Under the pieces are notes generated by a model, which made no database searches, was not told the DNA's origin, and was given only the letters and a program-made list of their open reading frames with translations. A stretch of 64,000 bases of DNA from Dictyobacter aurantiacus (GTDB taxonomy: Bacteria; Chloroflexota; Ktedonobacteria; Ktedonobacterales; Ktedonobacteraceae). Below are positions 25,654 through 34,451 of this stretch, one piece after another. The first letter of the stretch is position 1, and each line of letters starts with the position of its first letter. Where the stretch lies: NCBI RefSeq assembly GCF_003967515.1, contig NZ_BIFQ01000001.1, positions 5,394,001 to 5,458,000 on the forward strand. Reading direction: 5' to 3'. Made by a program: the position numbers and the translations under genes.

Positions 25654-26208
25654 TTACGATGGGGTAGAGATGACCGGAAGCTGAAAGAGGTCCACGTTGG
25701 CGCGGGCGCGCTCGCTGTGCTCGAACAGGACCATGCCGCTGATGCGTCCACGCTCGATCACGAAGTCGCTGAGCTCATGAAAGCCGGCCTTGCCGATGCC
25801 GCGAGCGGATGCATCGTTGCCGGGGACGTATCCGATCCAGAAGCGATCGATCTCTGGATTCTGCCGGATGATGGCCTGCAGCAAGCGCGGATAGATGCCG
25901 CGTCCGCGCCAATGCGGCAGCGTCTTGAAATCATAGAGATAGGCGTTGCGCGGCGGGAGCTCGAATCTGAATTGAAGATCACTGATGCTGCCCGCCAGCG
26001 TGGTCAGCCAGCCATAAGCCACCGGTGTATCACCCATCAAAGCCAGGTAGGGGCGATCCCCTGTCCCGCGACGTATGTCCACTACCAGTAGAGGTTGATT
26101 GCTCAGGCGCGCGATCAACTGCATGTCGTTGGCAGGGCCAGCGGAAAACGTCGGCAGAGGCGCGAGCTCGGGCAGAGGATCGCCGCGCCACCAGGTTGCG
26201 AAAGTCAT
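25654..26208 (-). CDS. GNAT-family N-acetyltransferase
   Basis: 184 residues. The central block LYDFKTLPHWRGRGIYPRLL (acetyl-CoA loop RGRGIY) and NDASARGIGKAGFHELSDFV match GNAT motifs A and B. The N-terminal region is variable. Substrate unknown. It converges with the erythromycin esterase-like gene, with a REP1-type hairpin between the two stops. No strong ribosome site was noted before 26208. Confidence 0.8.
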   Translation of the reverse strand: MTFATWWRGDPLPELAPLPTFSAGPANDMQLIARLSNQPLLVVDIRRGTGDRPYLALMGDTPVAYGWLTTLAGSISDLQFRFELPPRNAYLYDFKTLPHWRGRGIYPRLLQAIIRQNPEIDRFWIGYVPGNDASARGIGKAGFHELSDFVIERGRISGMVLFEHSERARANVDLFQLPVISTPS

Positions 26209-26275
26209 AGTGACAAAATCTCCTGTTCATACATCATGGGTGTGTTTTCTTTTTTTGCCGGGCCAATTGCACTCA

Positions 26276-26402
26276 ATTTAATTGCGCACAATTAAATCAC
26301 TTGCGATCTATACGCCCCAAAAAAGAATATACCACATCCCCCTTCTTTTTGGAGCAAGGTTGATTGCGTTCAACTTAGTTGTGTGCAATTAAATTGAACG
26401 CG
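26276..26402. repeat. AT-rich palindromes of the CAATTAAATTG type
   Basis: 26276-26297: ATTTAATTG-CGCA-CAATTAAAT, nine-base perfect arms. 26368-26399: a related imperfect palindrome (GTTCAACTTAGTTG / CAATTAAATTGAAC). Both are followed by GCGATCTAT and a CCAAAAAAGAA run, so a ~60 bp unit is repeated. A perfect relative sits at 36972-37007. A REP3 hairpin follows at 26451-26470. The 26209-26494 gap has no gene. Confidence 0.6.
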
Positions 26403-26494
26403 ATCTATGGCCTCCAAAAAAGAAGAGACCGGCCCTCGGTGGTTGGTGAAAAGCCGGGGCAAGCCCGGGTGGAGGATGCCCCCGGCATCCTCGC

Positions 26495-27901
26495 CTACGA
26501 CGATGATGATGGGTCGGTTATCAGGGCGATGGCCTCGATTTTCCGCAGGATGGCATCGAGCTGGTCGGGCGTGCCGATATAGCTGATCACGCCTTTCCAG
26601 AAGGCATCCTCCAGCTCCTGCGGCATCAGGTCGTCGGCGCTGACACGCAATGTGCTGGCCTGCATGATCTGCTGAGCGCCGTCCCAGGCGATCTCATCGG
26701 GGTAGACGCTCTTCTCGACCGCCGAGTTCACCGAGGTGGCACCCCCGCGCCTGACCCAGATGCTCTGCGCCTCTACCGTGGTCAGAAATTCCATGAGCTG
26801 GCGCGTGCCCTCATTATCTTTGAAGGCCGCCATCAGGTCGGCCCCCGCGATGACACAATTTTTGTAGCGCGGATTGATTTCGGGGAAGGGGAAGAAGCTG
26901 TAGTCCTGTCCGCTCTGGATGCCCTTGAACTGGTGCTTGATAAAGCCGGCCGTAAAATCGCCCAGGTAGTACATGTAGGCTTGAGGCGGCTTCACGAATG
27001 GCAGGTAGGAGGCATCCTGGAAATTGGTGGAGAGGATGAGCGCCGCGCCACCATTGACATAATGTTTGCCCAGGGCGACGCGTCCGAAGATCTCAAAGGC
27101 GTCCTTGATGCTGGGGTGGGTCCAGGGGATCTTATGCGTGACCCACTGGTCGTAGAGGTCGGGTCCGTACTTGTTGATATAGATCTCGGCGATCCAATCG
27201 GCCCCTGGCCAGCCGCTGGTGGCCCCGCTCTCTATGCCAAGCGACCAGGGATATTTGCCCTTGCGGGCCAGTCTGTCGGAGAGCGCGATCATCTCTTCCC
27301 AGGTGTGGGGCACGCTGGCTCCTATCTCATGAAAGGCGCGGGGACTATACCAGATGGTGTCCTTGGCGTTGGCCTTGGGCAGGACCGCGTAGAGCTTGCC
27401 ATCGTAGGAGGAGAAGTCGATCCAGGCCTGGGCGTAGTTCTTGCGATACTGTTTCATGTCGAAGAAGGTATCCAGGCGGACCAGCCTGTTCTGCGCCGCC
27501 AGCTGGCGGAAATGGTTGATGCTGGGAATGCCGCTGATGTCGGGTGGATTGTTGCCGCGCAGGCGCGTGGAGAGCACCGCCAGCAGGTCGCGCGTCGTCT
27601 CCAGGTTGACCTTGATGCCGGTCTTGCGAGTAAAGGCGCTGGTGATCAGCTTGAATGATTCCTGCTCTTCGCCGCTCCACTCGTTGAGGACGTTGATCGA
27701 CTGCACTTTGGCGGGCGCCGCTCCCGGCGGCTCAGGCTCTTGTTCGCAGCTGGCGAGCAGCGTGGAGGCGGCATCGACGCTTAGCCCGACCGCCATAGCT
27801 TGATAGAGGAACTGGCGCCGTGGCATAGGCATCGTCATGGCATCCGCAACGAGTTGATCCAGCTGGCGCCGCTGGCGACGATCAAAGACGAGCATAAACA
27901 A
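26495..27901 (-). CDS. ABC-transporter solute-binding lipoprotein (family 1), orphan
   Basis: 468 residues. The N-terminus is long and charged (LVFDRRQRRQLDQLVADA), then PRRQFLYQAMAVGLSVDAAS leads to a lipobox-like TLLASCE; the twin arginine may route it through Tat. The mature part is a sugar-type binding protein: FKLITSAFTRKTGIKVNLET, PDISGIPSINHFRQLA, DGKLYAVLPKANAKDTIWYS and VPHTWEEMIALSDRL. Substrate likely a carbohydrate by family. No permease or ATPase gene is nearby, so the partner transporter is elsewhere. It lies ~60 bp after the WD40 anti-sigma gene on the same strand and may belong to that unit. Confidence 0.85.
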   Translation of the reverse strand: MFMLVFDRRQRRQLDQLVADAMTMPMPRRQFLYQAMAVGLSVDAASTLLASCEQEPEPPGAAPAKVQSINVLNEWSGEEQESFKLITSAFTRKTGIKVNLETTRDLLAVLSTRLRGNNPPDISGIPSINHFRQLAAQNRLVRLDTFFDMKQYRKNYAQAWIDFSSYDGKLYAVLPKANAKDTIWYSPRAFHEIGASVPHTWEEMIALSDRLARKGKYPWSLGIESGATSGWPGADWIAEIYINKYGPDLYDQWVTHKIPWTHPSIKDAFEIFGRVALGKHYVNGGAALILSTNFQDASYLPFVKPPQAYMYYLGDFTAGFIKHQFKGIQSGQDYSFFPFPEINPRYKNCVIAGADLMAAFKDNEGTRQLMEFLTTVEAQSIWVRRGGATSVNSAVEKSVYPDEIAWDGAQQIMQASTLRVSADDLMPQELEDAFWKGVISYIGTPDQLDAILRKIEAIALITDPSSSS

Positions 27902-27961
27902 TCCTCCCGGAGTGTCCGGTGCTGCGCGCTGTCTGTTTCACTGATCCCTATTGATTCTACG

Positions 27962-29266
27962 TTAAAGTCCGGTGGACCAGATCTGCGCGGTCCGATCCCA
28001 GCTGCCCGAAGCGATCTGCTTGCCATCGGGAGACCAGGCCAGTGTATCGACCAGGTCGCTATGTCCCTCATAGATGAACGCTGTCGCGCCGCTTTTTGCG
28101 TCCCAGATTTGTACGGTGTGGTCCCAGCTGCCCGATGCCACATACTTGCCATTGGGGGACCAGGCCAGGGCGTCGACGTCCTGGGTATGCCCACGATAGA
28201 CCAGCAGCAGCTTCTCGATGCGCGTGCTATACACCTGGATCTGGCTGTTGCGGCCGCCGAAGGCGATCTCTTTGCCATCGGGGGACCAGGCCAGGGCATC
28301 GACGGGATCGCTGATGGTGTAGGTATAGATCAGCCTGGTGATGCCGCTGCTGGCGTTCCAGATCATGACCTTGCTGTCTCGTCCGCCCGAAGCAATTTCC
28401 GTGCCATCGGGCGACCAGGCGACCGCGTCAACGAATTCCTGGTGCTCGGTATAGATCCTGCTCACGTGCCCGGTGAAGGCCTGCCAGACCTGCACGCTGT
28501 GGTCCCAGCTGCCGGAGGCGATGAACTGCCCGTTCGGGGACCAGGCCAGGCTGCTGACCTCGGAGCTATGGCCGCTATAGACCTGGATGGTACGGCCGGT
28601 GGAGACCTGCCAGACGCGAACGGTGTGGTCCCAGCTGCCGGAGGCGATGAACTGCCCATTGGGAGACCAGGCCAGGGCGTCGACCGGTTCGCTGTGGTCT
28701 TTGTAGGTGGTGACTACCGCGCCGGTGTGCGCGTCCCAGATCATCACGCTATGGTTCCAGCTGCCCGTTGCTACAAACTGTCCATCGGGTGACCAGGCGA
28801 TGGCGCTCACATAATCATTCTGCAGGCGAAACGTCAGCTGAGCCGTCCCCGAGGTATGGTCGCCTGTCAGTACATTGAGCAGTCCCAGCACAAGTACAGC
28901 CACCAGGCTGATCATCAGCGTGGTGCTCAGCACTATATGGTGACGGCGGCTCACTACCGTGTGTTTGCGACCGTGGCGCAGCCGCGATCCCGTAGTGGCT
29001 GGCGGTGGTGGCGGTGAGGGCTCCTCCCGTTCCTCTTCCCGCTCCCGCGCTTCTCGCTGCACCAGCAAGCGCGGAAAGGTCTTCATCGTCGCCCGGGGCA
29101 GCGCGTTCAGCGCCTCATCCATCAGACGATAGTTATCCAACCGCGTCCGGCAATCCTGGCACCCGGTCAGGTGCTTATCCAACGCGTCCTGATCGGCCGG
29201 AGAGAGATCGCAACGCCGCAACGCCAGTTTCTCCTCCCAGATCGAGCATGGTGGCTGACTATGCAT
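27962..29266 (-). CDS. Membrane anti-sigma factor fused to an extracytoplasmic WD40 propeller
   Basis: 434 residues. Residues 1-60 form a zf-HC2-like anti-sigma zinc finger (HLTGCQDCRTRLDNY with an earlier Cys). A basic stretch follows, then one membrane helix near 115-135 (IVLSTTLMISLVAVLVLGLL). The rest is seven WD40 blades, each around V(D/S)ALAWSPNGQFIASGSWDH, enough to close one propeller, predicted outside the cell. The gene overlaps its ECF sigma gene by 8 bp. Inferred model: the propeller senses a ligand or envelope state and the zinc finger holds the sigma factor. Confidence 0.85.
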   Translation of the reverse strand: MHSQPPCSIWEEKLALRRCDLSPADQDALDKHLTGCQDCRTRLDNYRLMDEALNALPRATMKTFPRLLVQREAREREEEREEPSPPPPPATTGSRLRHGRKHTVVSRRHHIVLSTTLMISLVAVLVLGLLNVLTGDHTSGTAQLTFRLQNDYVSAIAWSPDGQFVATGSWNHSVMIWDAHTGAVVTTYKDHSEPVDALAWSPNGQFIASGSWDHTVRVWQVSTGRTIQVYSGHSSEVSSLAWSPNGQFIASGSWDHSVQVWQAFTGHVSRIYTEHQEFVDAVAWSPDGTEIASGGRDSKVMIWNASSGITRLIYTYTISDPVDALAWSPDGKEIAFGGRNSQIQVYSTRIEKLLLVYRGHTQDVDALAWSPNGKYVASGSWDHTVQIWDAKSGATAFIYEGHSDLVDTLAWSPDGKQIASGSWDRTAQIWSTGL

Positions 29267-29900
29267 CGATTCTTCTCCCCTTCAACTGTAACTGCATATA
29301 TATGGTTTGTAGAGATTTTCTGCCGCGACTCACGTATTTACTCACACAGCTTTCTTTAATATCGAGCTGCTCCGCGATTTCCGCGGGAGTGCAACCTTCA
29401 ACACAATAAAGAATCAAGCAAATGCGATATTTATAGGGAATCAGAGCCAGAGCTTCCCTCAGCAGTTCCGCGTTTTCATAGTTGTTCTCGGGTCCCTCAA
29501 CTTGCAGGGAGGAATAATCATCGGAGCAGCGATCAAAGGCAACGGTAGGCAACAGATGCTGGTGCTTCTGATAGTCATATGCCAGGTTTGTGGCGATGCG
29601 ATAGAGCCAGTGTTTGAAGGCACCGGGGCTGCGCAGCTGGGATAGGGAGGACCACGCTTTATAAAATGTCTCCTGCGTGAGCTCACTGCCCGAACCGTCG
29701 TTCCCCACCATGTTATTTAAATAGGTATTTATAGCATTGCTATAATGTCGATAAAGCACATTAAACGCTTGCTCGTCCCCCTGTTGAGCGCGCGTCACCA
29801 GCCTCTCCATGTCGAATCTCTGACCACCATCTTCATTGTCGGCGCTGGATGCTCGTTTGGTCCATTGTGCCATCACTTCACTCCTTGTATCTGACCCCAT
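29259..29900 (-). CDS. ECF sigma factor
   Basis: 213 residues. Sigma region 2 is LVTRAQQGDEQAFNVLYRHY and LTQETFYKAWSSLSQLRSPG; KHWLYRIATNLAYDYQK follows. Region 4 is ALIPYKYRICLILYCVEGCT and PAEIAEQLDIKESCVSKYVS. The C-terminal region overlaps the start of the WD40 anti-sigma gene by 8 bp, so both are made together. Target promoters are unknown; autoregulation would be usual. Confidence 0.92.
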   Translation of the reverse strand: MGSDTRSEVMAQWTKRASSADNEDGGQRFDMERLVTRAQQGDEQAFNVLYRHYSNAINTYLNNMVGNDGSGSELTQETFYKAWSSLSQLRSPGAFKHWLYRIATNLAYDYQKHQHLLPTVAFDRCSDDYSSLQVEGPENNYENAELLREALALIPYKYRICLILYCVEGCTPAEIAEQLDIKESCVSKYVSRGRKSLQTIYMQLQLKGRRIDA

Positions 29901-30272
29901 TGTCTGGCGCGTATCTGCCGCTTCACCCTGCAGCTGGCAACGATGCGGGGCGCATAGCGGCGTGCATTCCTGTCACATAGTTCTTGTATCCTTATATTCG
30001 CATTTATTTATAAAGACATCACAATACTCTAAAATCCGACAATCTCTCACCCTGTTTTTGTGGATAAAGAGAAAGCCGGGGCGCTCCACTATTAGCCGTT
30101 TTCCATCGTGTTGTATGCTTGATAGAGAGCAATGCCATTCAAGTAGATAAGTAATGCTGCTCATTAGTTTTTTGTATAGATGTATGTGTATGCAACATGC
30201 TGTTGAGCATGAGGTATACAGGTACTATGGCGCTGGCCTCAGATGTCAGTGCCGGGTACGAAAGGATGTATA
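29901..30272. other. Intergenic, no gene seen
   Basis: 372 bp between the divergent ECF sigma and LLM genes. AT-rich, no repeat family member and no clear hairpin. It must hold the promoters of both genes. AAAGGA near 30262 is the ribosome site of the LLM gene. Confidence 0.4.
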
Positions 30273-31184
30273 ATGGCTCGTATCGAGTTCGGTTGGATGC
30301 CTCCGGTAGGGGGAGATAATCAAGCGCGGCCGGAGTTTATGGCCAATCTGCGGCGCGGCCTGGCCACGATTGCCGGTCACTTCGATTCCGTCTGGTTTCC
30401 CGACCATCTGCAGTTTGAGGATCACCCCTTTCTGGAGGGCTGGACGACGCTCACCTATCTGGCGGCGCTGGAGCCGCGCCTGAAGGTCGGCCATATCGTG
30501 CTCTGCCAGCTCTTCCGCAATCCGGCCCTGCTGGCCAAGATGGCGGCAACCCTGCAGTATGTGAGTGAGGGCAACTTTGTGATGGGTATCGGCGCGGGCT
30601 GGCAGGAAGAGGAGTGCAAGGCCTATAACATCCCCTATCCGGGCCCGGGCCAGCGCGTGGAGGAACTGGACGAGGCGCTGCAGATCATGAAGGCGCTCTG
30701 GCGCGAGGACCACGTGACCTTTGAGGGCAAGTATCACCGTGTCACCAACGCCTTCTGCCAGCCCAAACCCGAGCCGATCCCGCCGATCATGGTCGCCGCC
30801 TTTCAGCCCAGGATGCTGCGTGTGGTGGCGCGCCACGCCGACTGGTGGAATATCGGCTTCAGCGACCTGGAGAAGACGCGTGACCTGGTCAACAAGCTCG
30901 ATGAAGCCTGCCGGGCTGTCGGCCGAGATCCCAAAACCATTCGCCGCACCGCCATGATTGGCTGCTACTGCGCGCCCAACGAGCGCAAGCTCAAAGAGCT
31001 CACCGACAAACACCGTGGACCCTTCGGCCTCGGTCTCGTCGGCACGCCCGCGCAGGTCATCGAGCAATTCAAGCCCATTATCGACCTGGGCTTCGACTAT
31101 TTCATGGTTAGCGGCGGCGGCTTCCCCGATACCACCACCCTCGAAATGCTCGCCCACGAAGTCCTGCCCGCCCTCAACTCCTGA
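30273..31184 (+). CDS. LLM-class F420-type oxidoreductase
   Basis: 303 residues from the ATG at 30273, with AAAGGA nine bases upstream; an upstream in-frame ATG is less likely. Luciferase-like marks: ARIEFGWMPPVGGDNQARPE, DSVWFPDHLQFEDHPFLEGW, VGHIVLCQLFRNPALLAKMA, GNFVMGIGAGWQEEECKAYN and PIPPIMVAAFQPRMLRVVAR. Probably uses F420 or FMN; substrate unknown. Only distantly like the LLM gene at 20775, so it is not a recent duplicate. Confidence 0.88.
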   Translation: MARIEFGWMPPVGGDNQARPEFMANLRRGLATIAGHFDSVWFPDHLQFEDHPFLEGWTTLTYLAALEPRLKVGHIVLCQLFRNPALLAKMAATLQYVSEGNFVMGIGAGWQEEECKAYNIPYPGPGQRVEELDEALQIMKALWREDHVTFEGKYHRVTNAFCQPKPEPIPPIMVAAFQPRMLRVVARHADWWNIGFSDLEKTRDLVNKLDEACRAVGRDPKTIRRTAMIGCYCAPNERKLKELTDKHRGPFGLGLVGTPAQVIEQFKPIIDLGFDYFMVSGGGFPDTTTLEMLAHEVLPALNS

Positions 31185-31189
31185 AGCGA

Positions 31190-31730
31190 GCAAAGCGATA
31201 GGTGCAGGAGGGCCTCGCCGAACCTCCTGTTGGGGGCGTGGAGCAAGCATGCTAGGAGCATGAGCAATTCCGCCACCATTTCCCATCCCCCTCGCGCCGC
31301 CCGCATGGACTTTTACGAATTCCGACGGTGCAAAGCGGGAGGTGCAGGAGGGCTTGTCGCCCTCCTGCCGGGGCGTGGGGATGTCCCCTACCATTTCCCA
31401 TCCCCCCCTCCCGCCGCTTGCAGCGAACAAAGCGGGAGGTGCAGGAGGGCTTGTCGCCCTCCTGCCGGGGCGTGGGGGTGTCCCCTACCACTTCCCATCC
31501 CCCCTCCCGCCGCTTGCAGCGAACAAAGCAGGAGGTGGAGGAGGGCTTGTCGCCCTCCTGCCGGGGGTCTAAGGGAGTCCCCCAGCACAGCCCATCCCCT
31601 TTCCACCGCTTGCAGCGAACAAAGCGGGAGGTGCAGGAGGGCCGGCGAGGCCCTCCTGCCGGGGGTCTGGGGGTGTCCCCCAGCACTTCTCTTCCCCCTC
31701 GCGCCGCCCGCAGGGCGGCACCCTCAAATA
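31190..31730. repeat. REP4 array: GC-rich hairpin units, about 100 bp each
   Basis: Four or five units of the pattern AGCGGGAGGTGCAGGAGGGC, then a short loop, GCCCTCCTGCCGGGG, GTGTCCCC and CCATCCCC...CGCC. The core is GCAGGAGGGC...GCCCTCCTGC, a strong hairpin. Long frames appear on both strands because of the triplet-like GC-rich composition; none is a protein. Related arrays lie at 60955-61375 and 63640-63850. Confidence 0.8.
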
Positions 31731-31796
31731 TAATGGATGTATAATGAGGTATGGAACGATTTTGCTATAGTGACTGCTGTATAAGGAGAGAATTGC

Positions 31797-32522
31797 TTGA
31801 ATACCGTATCGAAGGCACCGGTTCGCCTCTATATGTTGCAACTGGCCCTTGGAACTGAGGGGACGCCGGTGCCGGGTTATTTGATTCAGACCGGCAACGG
31901 CAAAAACATCCTGATTGATACCGGCGTGCCCCTGGATGGATCCTTCAAGCCCAATAGCGGTGAAAGCCCGCAGATCTTTTCGGTGGTGGAGCAACTGGCG
32001 ACCCTGGGCCTGACGCCAGCTGACATCGATATACTTATCTGTACCCATTTTGATCCCGATCATGCCGGTAACCACGATGCTTTCCCCACGGCGGAACTGG
32101 TGGTGCAGCGCGCGCATTATGAGTTCGCGCTGGCCAGTGACTCTCCACGCTTCAACCTGACGCGCGCGCACTGGAACCATCCATCTCTGCGCTACCGGAT
32201 CGTTGATGGCGACACCCAGCTGCTGCCGGGTGTCGAGCTGATCGAGACCAGCGGACACGTGCCCGGCCACCAGGCCGTGCTGGTGCGTCTGCCTGAGACC
32301 GGCCCTGTACTGCTGGCCATCGACGCCGCCGCCATGGAGTCCGACCTCAATCCCGAGACGCGCGAATATGAAAATGGCGTGGACCTTGATCCCGCCCAGG
32401 CTCTGGCCAGCGCGCGCAAGCTCTTTCAACTGGTGCAGCGCGAAGGCGTCACGCTGACCGTCTTCGGCCACGACGAGAAACGCTGGCCCGAGCTTAAAAA
32501 GGCGCCCGAATACTACTCTTAA
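31797..32522 (+). CDS. MBL-fold hydrolase, N-acyl homoserine lactonase-like
   Basis: 241 residues from a TTG at 31797, chosen because AAGGAG lies six bases before it; an ATG at 31830 would cut the first strand. Fold marks: GYLIQTGNGKNILIDTGVPL, metal motif ICTHFDPDHAGNHD, ELIETSGHVPGHQAVLV and LAIDAAAMES. The second metal ligand of the usual HxHxDH motif is Asp here (H-F-D-P-D-H), as in a subset of lactonase-family sequences. It may hydrolyse a lactone, but quorum quenching is only a family-level guess. It lies between the REP4 array and a 60-bp palindrome. Confidence 0.82.
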   Translation: MNTVSKAPVRLYMLQLALGTEGTPVPGYLIQTGNGKNILIDTGVPLDGSFKPNSGESPQIFSVVEQLATLGLTPADIDILICTHFDPDHAGNHDAFPTAELVVQRAHYEFALASDSPRFNLTRAHWNHPSLRYRIVDGDTQLLPGVELIETSGHVPGHQAVLVRLPETGPVLLAIDAAAMESDLNPETREYENGVDLDPAQALASARKLFQLVQREGVTLTVFGHDEKRWPELKKAPEYYS

Positions 32523-32561
32523 CGCGTGGAATACTACGCGCCTGCGAGCCCGTAAAAGCCT

Positions 32562-32621
32562 TAACTACGGTGGTGTGTTTAAAAATCGCATATGCGATTT
32601 TTAAACACACCACCGTAGTTA
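32562..32621. repeat. Perfect 60-bp palindrome
   Basis: Bases 32562-32591 are the exact reverse complement of 32592-32621, with no loop. Outer parts read TAACTACGGTGGTGTG, the centre AAATCGCATATGCGATTT. It sits 40 bp past the MBL gene and ~58 bp before the HAD gene. As RNA it would be a 28-bp hairpin, useful as a terminator in both directions (TTTTTAAAC follows the centre). Confidence 0.85.
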
Positions 32622-32678
32622 CAATAATTGGAGGCGTCAGCGCCTCCAGGCTCCCTCAGAGCGGAAAGGAAGGCAGCC

Positions 32679-33287
32679 ATGCCCATCTCAGCCCTGATCT
32701 TCGATCTGTTTGATGTGCTGTTCTTGCATGGAGCGAGGGTGGAACGCCGTGCCTTTGAGCAGGAGCATGGCCTGCCCATGGATGCCCTGGAACGGACGAT
32801 GCTTGATTCCCCTGTATTTCGTGATGCGATTGCTGGTCGCATTCCCGAGCCGGAGCTGTGGCGGGACGTCGCGGAGAGGCTGCGGATGGGACGTGATAGC
32901 TGGCAAGAGGTGGCGCAGGCCTTCTATGCCAGCATCGTCCTCAACGCCGAGCTCGTCGCCTGCATGCGTACACTGCGCCCCACCTACCGGATGGGCATCC
33001 TGACCAACGCCCCCTCCGATGTGCGCCCCCTCATCACCGGACGCTTCCAACTGGACCAGCTGGTGGACACCATCGTCATCTCCGCCGAAGAGAAGGTCCA
33101 CAAGCCGCAGCCGCAGAGCTACCAGCTGGTCATGCAGAGGCTTGGCGTCACGCCAGAGCAGTGCCTCTTCATCGATGATGGCCTGCGCTATGTCACCGCC
33201 GCCCGTGAGCTCGGCATGCAGGCCATCCACTTTCAGAGCAGCCAGCAGACCATCACCGACATTCAGCACATCCTCGCCCAACCGTGA
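32679..33287 (+). CDS. HAD-like hydrolase (subfamily IA)
   Basis: 202 residues from the ATG at 32679, with AAAGGAAGG upstream. Motif I is ISALIFDLFDVLFLHGARVE; the second Asp of the usual DxD is Phe (D-L-F), as in a minority of the family with weak phosphatase activity. Motif II is YRMGILTNAPSDV, motif III lysine is in ISAEEKVHKPQPQSYQLVMQ, and motif IV is CLFIDDGLRYVTAARELGM. Substrate unknown. A perfect palindrome lies upstream. Confidence 0.82.
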   Translation: MPISALIFDLFDVLFLHGARVERRAFEQEHGLPMDALERTMLDSPVFRDAIAGRIPEPELWRDVAERLRMGRDSWQEVAQAFYASIVLNAELVACMRTLRPTYRMGILTNAPSDVRPLITGRFQLDQLVDTIVISAEEKVHKPQPQSYQLVMQRLGVTPEQCLFIDDGLRYVTAARELGMQAIHFQSSQQTITDIQHILAQP

Positions 33288-33395
33288 TCCTCAACAACCT
33301 CGCCCTGCGTCCCGGCGGCAAAGTTGAGGTTCGTGTCCACAAACGATCAGGTTGAATCGTGTACCAGGAAAGATGTATAAGGATGTGTTCCTGGT

Positions 33396-34307
33396 ATGAT
33401 GGATCTAAAACCCTGTGACGCGTGGGCCGAGAAATTGGCGGCCGGCCATAACGCTACCCTGTCGAATCGCGAGCTGGCCGAACTGAAGACACATGTGGCG
33501 AGCTGCGAGGCCTGCGCCGCCGCCCAGGCGCGCTATGCGATCGAGGCACACCAGGCCCCGGATGTCGCGGTCAATGGCGCGCTGCCGGCCCCGGCTGCTC
33601 CAGGACCACCTCGGGTGGATCGCGGTCAGTTGCTGAGTCAGAAGGCCATGTGGGCCAGGCGCAAGGCGCGGCGCGTCCACCGCATCCTCGAAGTGGTCGC
33701 CTGTATTGGTGTTTTTGGATGCGTGTTGCTGGTAGCGCTGGCCCTGCTTTTTCCGTCCGCGTCCTCTCCCGTCACCCATCCAGGCGCGCAGCCGACGCGC
33801 ATTCCTGGCGTGCCGGGAGCGATCCCCGCCGATGGCTTTACCGTCGTGGGCGATCCCACTATTAGCGCGCAGCAGATCAACGCCATTCTGGCCTACTACC
33901 ACTCGCCGGCCGCCGGCAAGGGGCAGGTCATCTACGATCTCGGCGTTCGCTACCATATCGATCCGGTGGTGGCCCTGGCCTTCTTCCATCACGAGAGCAG
34001 CTTTGGCAGGGCCGGCGAGGCCAGCCATACGCACTCGCCGGGCAACCTGCGCTGCATCCCCGACCACCCCTGCGTCGATAAGCAGAGAGGCGGCTACGCC
34101 CAGTTCGCCAGCTGGGAAGACGGCTTCGACGCCTGGTACAAGTTGATCCACGACCTGTACGTGGGACAGTGGAAGCTCACCACCGTCAACCAGATCATCT
34201 CAAGATACGCCCCCGTTAAGAATCCGCGGGACGCCGCGCACCGCAACTACGTCACCTTCATCAACCGCGACATCGCCCTCTGGCGCAGCGGCAAGATCGC
34301 GCTTTAG
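33396..34307 (+). CDS. Zinc-finger / membrane / lysozyme-like (glucosaminidase-type) fusion protein
   Basis: 303 residues. Residues 1-50 look like an anti-sigma zf-HC2 finger (HVASCEACAAAQARY with upstream CDAW). One membrane helix lies near 100-122 (ILEVVACIGVFGCVLLVALA). The outer part, after a Pro/Thr linker, is lysozyme-like: YHIDPVVALAFFHHESSFGR has the catalytic-type Glu, then HTHSPGNLRC and FASWEDGFDAWYKLIHDLYV as in FlgJ/mannosyl-glycoprotein glucosaminidase domains. A cell-wall hydrolase tied to a cytoplasmic zinc finger is odd, and no sigma gene is adjacent. AAGGAT lies ~14 bp before the ATG. Confidence 0.75.
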   Translation: MMDLKPCDAWAEKLAAGHNATLSNRELAELKTHVASCEACAAAQARYAIEAHQAPDVAVNGALPAPAAPGPPRVDRGQLLSQKAMWARRKARRVHRILEVVACIGVFGCVLLVALALLFPSASSPVTHPGAQPTRIPGVPGAIPADGFTVVGDPTISAQQINAILAYYHSPAAGKGQVIYDLGVRYHIDPVVALAFFHHESSFGRAGEASHTHSPGNLRCIPDHPCVDKQRGGYAQFASWEDGFDAWYKLIHDLYVGQWKLTTVNQIISRYAPVKNPRDAAHRNYVTFINRDIALWRSGKIAL

Positions 34308-34451
34308 GGGGGCAGGCACTCCAGGCTTACGTGTTTATGGTGTGGCGCGTGGAAATAGGGGAACTTTCTGGAGCTCATCCGCGTCTATGTAGAAGGGAAT
34401 TCTTGCTAGCGCGATTTATAGCAGCTAAAACGAGAGCCTGGAGTATATGTC

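Noticed and set aside
30246..31430. 394-codon frame opposite the second LLM gene running into REP4
   Set aside because: Shadow of the LLM gene extended through repeats.
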